A stretch of DNA of 64,000 nucleotides from Granulimonas faecalis (GTDB lineage: Bacteria; Actinomycetota; Coriobacteriia; Coriobacteriales; Atopobiaceae). How positions within the stretch are numbered: the first letter of the stretch is position 1; every line of letters begins with the position of its first letter. The DNA lies in contig NZ_BQKC01000001.1 of assembly GCF_022834715.1 (NCBI RefSeq), forward strand, positions 2,020,455-2,084,454. Reading direction: 5' to 3'. Made by a program: the position numbers and the translations under genes. Below, piece by piece: positions 60,828-64,000 of the stretch. The notes beneath the pieces are model-generated. The model was not told the DNA's origin and made no database searches. It saw nothing but the letters and a program-made list of their open reading frames with translations.

Positions 60828-61589
60828 CTAGGACTTCTTGCGGGGGCGGGGGGCCTTCTCCTTGCGCACCACGTTCACCTGAACGGGGGCGTTGGCCAGG
60901 CGCTCCTCCTCTTCCTTCTTGAACTTCTCCATGATGCGGTTGGTGATGAAGAGCTGCTGGATGACACCCCACGCAGCGGAGGTGTTGTAGTAGAGCACCA
61001 CGCCGACGGGCACGGTCCAGCCGAACCACATCATCATGCCGGCCATGACCACGCCCATGACGAGCGTCTGGGACTGCTGCTGCCCGGCCGCGGAGTTGCG
61101 GGTGTTGAGGTACATGGGCAGGAAGGTCAGGGCGCCGAAGAGCACATCGAGCAGGATGTACACCCAAGCCGCGCCGATGCCACCGGAGGCGAGCACACCC
61201 GCGCAGGAGCCGTCGAGGGCGGGGAGAATGTTGTAGAAGTGCGCGCCGGACGGCACGTTCTTGAGCACCGTGAAGAGTGCGAAGAAGACCGGCATCTGCA
61301 GGAACAGGGGCAGGCAGCCGCCGAGGGGGTTGAACTTGTGCTCGGAGTAGATCTTGCGGAGCTCCTCCTGCTGGCGGACGGGGTCGTCAGCGTAGCGCTC
61401 CTGGATCTCCATCATGCGGGGCTGCAGCACCTGCATCTGGGCCGACGAGCGGGTCGACTTGATGGTGAGCGGCGTCAGCAGGATACGGATGATGAACGTG
61501 AGCAGGATGATGGCGAGACCCCAGTCGCCGCAGAAGCCGGCGATACCGGCCAGGACCTGGGTCAGAAAGCCGATGAACCATTCCCACAT
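60828..61589 (-). CDS. yidC: Membrane protein insertase YidC
   Basis: This 253-residue Oxa1-type insertase places proteins in the cytoplasmic membrane. The first helix is WFIGFLTQVLAGIAGF, followed by GLAIILLTFIIRILLTPL with the conserved hydrophilic-groove arginine. A cytoplasmic hairpin loop (QVLQPRMMEIQERYADDPVRQQEEL) comes next, then NPLGGCLPLFLQMPVFFALF and further helices. The tail is basic (RKEKAPRPRKKS). It lacks the large periplasmic domain, as is usual in Gram-positive bacteria. It lies next to yidD, rnpA and rpmH. Confidence 0.96.
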   Translation of the reverse strand: MWEWFIGFLTQVLAGIAGFCGDWGLAIILLTFIIRILLTPLTIKSTRSSAQMQVLQPRMMEIQERYADDPVRQQEELRKIYSEHKFNPLGGCLPLFLQMPVFFALFTVLKNVPSGAHFYNILPALDGSCAGVLASGGIGAAWVYILLDVLFGALTFLPMYLNTRNSAAGQQQSQTLVMGVVMAGMMMWFGWTVPVGVVLYYNTSAAWGVIQQLFITNRIMEKFKKEEEERLANAPVQVNVVRKEKAPRPRKKS

Positions 61590-61615
61590 AGGTGTAATTC
61601 CTTAGATAGTTGCGG

Positions 61616-61843
61616 TCAGGGAACCGGGTCGTAGCCACCCTTGTGGAAGGGGTGGCACCGGCAGATGCGTCGCACGGCCAGCCACCCGCCCTTGAGGGCC
61701 CCGTAGCGTCGCACGGCCTCGACGGCGTACTGGGAGCACGTCGGTCGGTAGATGCAGCACGCCGGGAGCAGGGGAGAGATGTAACGCTGGTAGCCCAAGA
61801 ATATCTTCAGCAGTATTCGCGTCGCAATACTCCGCCTATTCAT
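61616..61843 (-). CDS. yidD: Membrane protein insertion efficiency factor YidD
   Basis: This 75-residue protein has the family pattern [60 protein letters not shown] (given in parts here as [24 protein letters not shown] and GGYDPVP). The conserved cysteines are all present. The ATG at 61843 overlaps the rnpA stop by eight bases; a GTG two codons earlier is possible. Confidence 0.93.
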   Translation of the reverse strand: MNRRSIATRILLKIFLGYQRYISPLLPACCIYRPTCSQYAVEAVRRYGALKGGWLAVRRICRCHPFHKGGYDPVP

Positions 61844-62177
61844 CTCCACGGAGCGCCCCCACACCTGCCTTGGCGAGGGCGGAACGAAGGCCCCGCCGAA
61901 GCTCCTCGGGGGAGGCGTCGTGGGTGCGGTCCGTCGCAAAGAGAATGACGTCATAGCCAAGCAGAGGCAGCCCGCTCGCGCGGGCTGCCTCTCTCAAGAC
62001 GCGTTTGCAGCGATTGCGATAGACCGCGTTACCGAGCCGCTTGGGCGCCACGAACGCGACGCTCGGCTGCTCCGGCCCCTCACACGCCAGCACCGACACG
62101 CGGACGAACGGCGATCGGCCGCGGCGCCCCTTCTTGAAGACGCGCTCAAAGGCCTTGGCCGACTTGAGCGTTCTCAC
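61836..62177 (-). CDS. rnpA: Ribonuclease P protein component
   Basis: This 113-residue basic protein is the RNase P cofactor that helps the RNA process tRNA 5' ends. It starts [19 protein letters not shown] and contains the signature [16 protein letters not shown] (RNR motif). Position between rpmH and yidD is conserved across bacteria. Confidence 0.96.
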   Translation of the reverse strand: MRTLKSAKAFERVFKKGRRGRSPFVRVSVLACEGPEQPSVAFVAPKRLGNAVYRNRCKRVLREAARASGLPLLGYDVILFATDRTHDASPEELRRGLRSALAKAGVGALRGDE

Positions 62178-62189
62178 GGAGAGGAGGCC

Positions 62190-62342
62190 TTAGCGGGGGC
62201 GGGTCTTGGACACGGTGAGGCGCTTGCGGCCCTTGGCACGACGGCGGGCGAGCACCTTACGACCGGCGGAAGTGGCCATGCGGGAACGGAAGCCGTGGCA
62301 CTTGGCGCGCTTCCGCTTATTGGGCTGGTACGTACGCTTCAT
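62190..62342 (-). CDS. rpmH: 50S ribosomal protein L34
   Basis: This 50-residue basic protein starts [21 protein letters not shown] and contains [21 protein letters not shown], as in all L34 proteins. It is a few residues longer at the C-terminus than the common 44-46. The ATG at 62342 follows AGGAGGG. Confidence 0.97.
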   Translation of the reverse strand: MKRTYQPNKRKRAKCHGFRSRMATSAGRKVLARRRAKGRKRLTVSKTRPR

Positions 62343-62699
62343 TGGGAAACCCTCCTGGATACTGCGTTCTAGCTGCGGTTGGTTGCAGCACAAGCTCCAC
62401 GATTGTAGGAGCCACCTTCACGAACTGTCAATTGTCACACAAAGACCACGTGAACGGGGGCGACGGCGTATGCCCACCGTCCCCGCGCAATCATGCATCG
62501 TGTTCCGCACGGTGAAAGAAACCGTTCGCGGTCCATGAAAAAACGCCATCGGATACTATGGGTTTGCGCGGTCCATTGCACCGGGATTCACGGTTTTCAA
62601 CAGCATTTCACCCCTTGTTGAAAACACGACTTCCGCAACGAAAGAAATCCACCGCAAGATTTCAACACCCGACGAAATACTGTCGAAAGCGAGACCTCC
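62343..62699. other. Candidate origin spacer with TTTTCAACA boxes
   Basis: This 357-base gene-free spacer lies between divergent rpmH and the GHKL ATPase gene, where oriC is often found. TTTTCAACA lies at 62594-62602 (+), 62616-62624 (-) and ATTTCAACA at 62659-62667 (+); the first two form an inverted pair. They differ by one or two bases from DnaA boxes such as TTTTCCACA. No perfect TTATCCACA was seen. It also holds the promoters of both genes. Calling it the origin is inference from context. Confidence 0.45.
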
Positions 62700-63764
62700 A
62701 TGGCCGATTCGTTCTATCCGTTCGTCGAGAACGGGCCCGAAGGGGCGCCCCAAGCGCCCGAGGGGGCCATGGAGGTCCGCAGCCCGACGCGCGTGGCCGT
62801 CTACGACGACGCCGCGGCGGCGCCCCGCGTGGTCGTGGTGGAGCCCTCCGACGTGCGCACGTACCTCGAGGAGGTCACCGCGACGGTCAACCGCCTCGCC
62901 AAGGAGCAGGGCGGGTCCATCCCGTTCACCGTCATCCGCGAGTGCGTGGAGAACCTCGTCCACGCCTACTTCACCGCCCCCACGGTCTCCATCCTCGACG
63001 GGGGAGACACGATCCGCTTCTCCGACCAGGGGCCCGGCATCGCCGACAAGCGCCTGGCCCTGGAGTACGGCACGTCGAGCGCCACGGAGGAGATGAAGCG
63101 CTACATCCGCGGCGTGGGCTCGGGCCTGCCCTACGCCTCCCAGTACATGGAGGACAAGGGCGGCTCCCTCACCATCGAGGACAACATCCAGGGCGGCTGC
63201 GTGGTCACCATCTCCCTGGCGGCCGAGGGGGACGTGTGGCCGGTACAGGCCCCCGCGGCCCCCTACGCGGCGCAGGCCGGGGCGCCCACGGGCAACCCGG
63301 TGCCCATGACGCAGCCCCCGGCGGCCGCGGCCCCCTACGGCGCCCCGCAGCCCTACGGATCGCCGTACCCGGCAGCCCCCACGGCCCCGGCCTACGGGCA
63401 ACCCGCTGCTTACCCGGCCGGATACCCCGCCCCATACCCGTCACCCGCCGCCCCGGTCTACCCGGCGCCGTACCTGAGCGCATACCCGGGGGCGCCCACG
63501 CCCGGACTGCCGGCCCAGACGGCGCCCGCACCCGCGCAGCCGATGTCGGAGCCCCTCAACAGCCGGCAGCTCCAGGCCCTCCAGCACCTGGTGGCCGCGG
63601 GCTCCGGCGGCGCCTCCGAGCTCGCGGAACTCTACGGGTCGTCGGCCCCCACGTGGTCGCGCACCCTCTCGTGGCTCGCCAAGGCGGGCTTTGCCGTGAA
63701 GCAGGGGCAGCGCTACGTCCCCACGCAGGCGGGGGCGGCGTACCTCTCGGCACCCCCGCGCTGA
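62700..63764 (+). CDS. GHKL ATP-binding protein with proline/tyrosine-rich linker and winged-helix C-terminus
   Basis: This 354-residue protein has an HATPase_c domain at about residues 50-175: N85 in RECVENLVHAYF, G1 box DQGPGIAD (109-116) and G2 box GVGSGLP (138-143). This resembles anti-sigma and histidine-kinase ATPases without the HisKA part. Residues about 180-285 are low-complexity, rich in P, A, Y and G. The final 70 residues (NSRQLQALQHLVAAGSGGASELAELYG, SAPTWSRTLSWLAKAGFAVKQG) look like a MarR-type winged helix. It may couple ATP or partner binding to DNA binding. It occupies the place beside rpmH where dnaA often sits. The ATG has only a weak GAGAC upstream. Confidence 0.75.
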   Translation: MADSFYPFVENGPEGAPQAPEGAMEVRSPTRVAVYDDAAAAPRVVVVEPSDVRTYLEEVTATVNRLAKEQGGSIPFTVIRECVENLVHAYFTAPTVSILDGGDTIRFSDQGPGIADKRLALEYGTSSATEEMKRYIRGVGSGLPYASQYMEDKGGSLTIEDNIQGGCVVTISLAAEGDVWPVQAPAAPYAAQAGAPTGNPVPMTQPPAAAAPYGAPQPYGSPYPAAPTAPAYGQPAAYPAGYPAPYPSPAAPVYPAPYLSAYPGAPTPGLPAQTAPAPAQPMSEPLNSRQLQALQHLVAAGSGGASELAELYGSSAPTWSRTLSWLAKAGFAVKQGQRYVPTQAGAAYLSAPPR

Positions 63765-63822
63765 CACCCCGGCCGGACGCCCCCTTCTCCCGTCGCCCCC
63801 CCTCCTTCCGGAACGCCTTCCG

Positions 63823-63957
63823 CACCTGAACGCGGTTGAGGGCGACCCTCTCGGCACCTGAATGCGGGCAGGGGCGGATTTCGCACGCCTGAACGCGGTT
63901 GAGGGCGGATTTTGACACGGCCCCTCGCCCGAAGTCGCCCTCAACCGCGTTCAGGTG
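63823..63957 (+). repeat. Composite 140-bp palindromic element, copy 3
   Basis: Three direct units start at 63823, 63855 and 63887, and an inverted unit closes at 63935-63957. The first and last units are perfect complements over 23 bases. It follows the GHKL ATPase gene by 58 bases; nothing else is seen up to the window end. Confidence 0.88.
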
Positions 63958-64000
63958 CCGAGAGATATGCCGGGAGAGGTGCCGGGGACTCCAGGGGCCA

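Overview
The window is very GC-rich, densely coded bacterial chromosome that fits an actinomycete of class Coriobacteriia (an Olsenella/Collinsella/Atopobium-like relative). The basis is the FHA-phosphatase-RodA-PBP-PASTA-kinase operon characteristic of Actinomycetota, LPxTG surface proteins with simple C-terminal anchors, PepV-type peptidase, TSCPD and M29 genes, and a parAB-rsmG-jag-yidC-rnpA-rpmH replication-origin cluster. The genus is an inference; no rRNA is present.

Layout. 1-3011: dTDP-rhamnose genes (rfbB partial, rfbA), ferritin, glutamyl-Q tRNA(Asp) synthetase. 3018-4051: a REP-associated tyrosine transposase (RAYT) enclosed by 51-bp perfect inverted repeats; further copies of the repeat unit are scattered to 51.6 kb. 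4083-5152: tRNA-Ser, a tandem pair of identical tRNA-Arg genes, and a small unknown gene under a LexA-type SOS box. 5212-10635: patatin-like lipase, XRE membrane regulator, serS, small membrane protein, a second palindrome family, tRNA-Leu and an AbiEi/DUF559-like protein. 10722-20099: cell-wall and signalling operon (non-RD Ser/Thr kinase, FhaA, FhaB, PP2C phosphatase, a fused RodA-PBP protein, PASTA kinase PknB). 20312-33870: composite repeat, tRNA-Arg, purC, a two-component system, lipoprotein, TSCPD protein, PepV, purB, membrane protein, HTH/coiled-coil protein, small genes, tRNA-Lys, M29 aminopeptidase. 33931-48188: tRNA-Gly, a second composite repeat, and two giant sortase-anchored surface proteins (about 2020 and 2380 residues). 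48189-57022: paired glutaredoxin-like proteins, an interrupted M28-type peptidase, exonuclease-DinG helicase, ddl and rlmN. 57135-63764: ParB, ParA, four parS sites, RsmG, Jag/KhpB, YidC, YidD, RnpA, RpmH, a candidate origin spacer, and a GHKL ATPase with a winged-helix tail. dnaA is not in the window.

How the genes work together. The 10.7-20.1 kb operon couples peptidoglycan polymerisation and crosslinking (RodA-PBP in one chain) to PASTA sensing, phosphorylation, dephosphorylation and FHA recognition. The 57-62 kb cluster provides chromosome segregation, membrane insertion and RNase P functions next to the origin. The accessory signal is mostly repeats: three dispersed palindrome families (RAYT/REP; CATGCC palindromes; a 140-bp four-unit composite element seen three times) lie in intergenic DNA. 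Two AT-rich spacers share GTAAC/CCATAAC words. All calls come from reading the sequence without database searches; domain names rest on motifs that I recognise.
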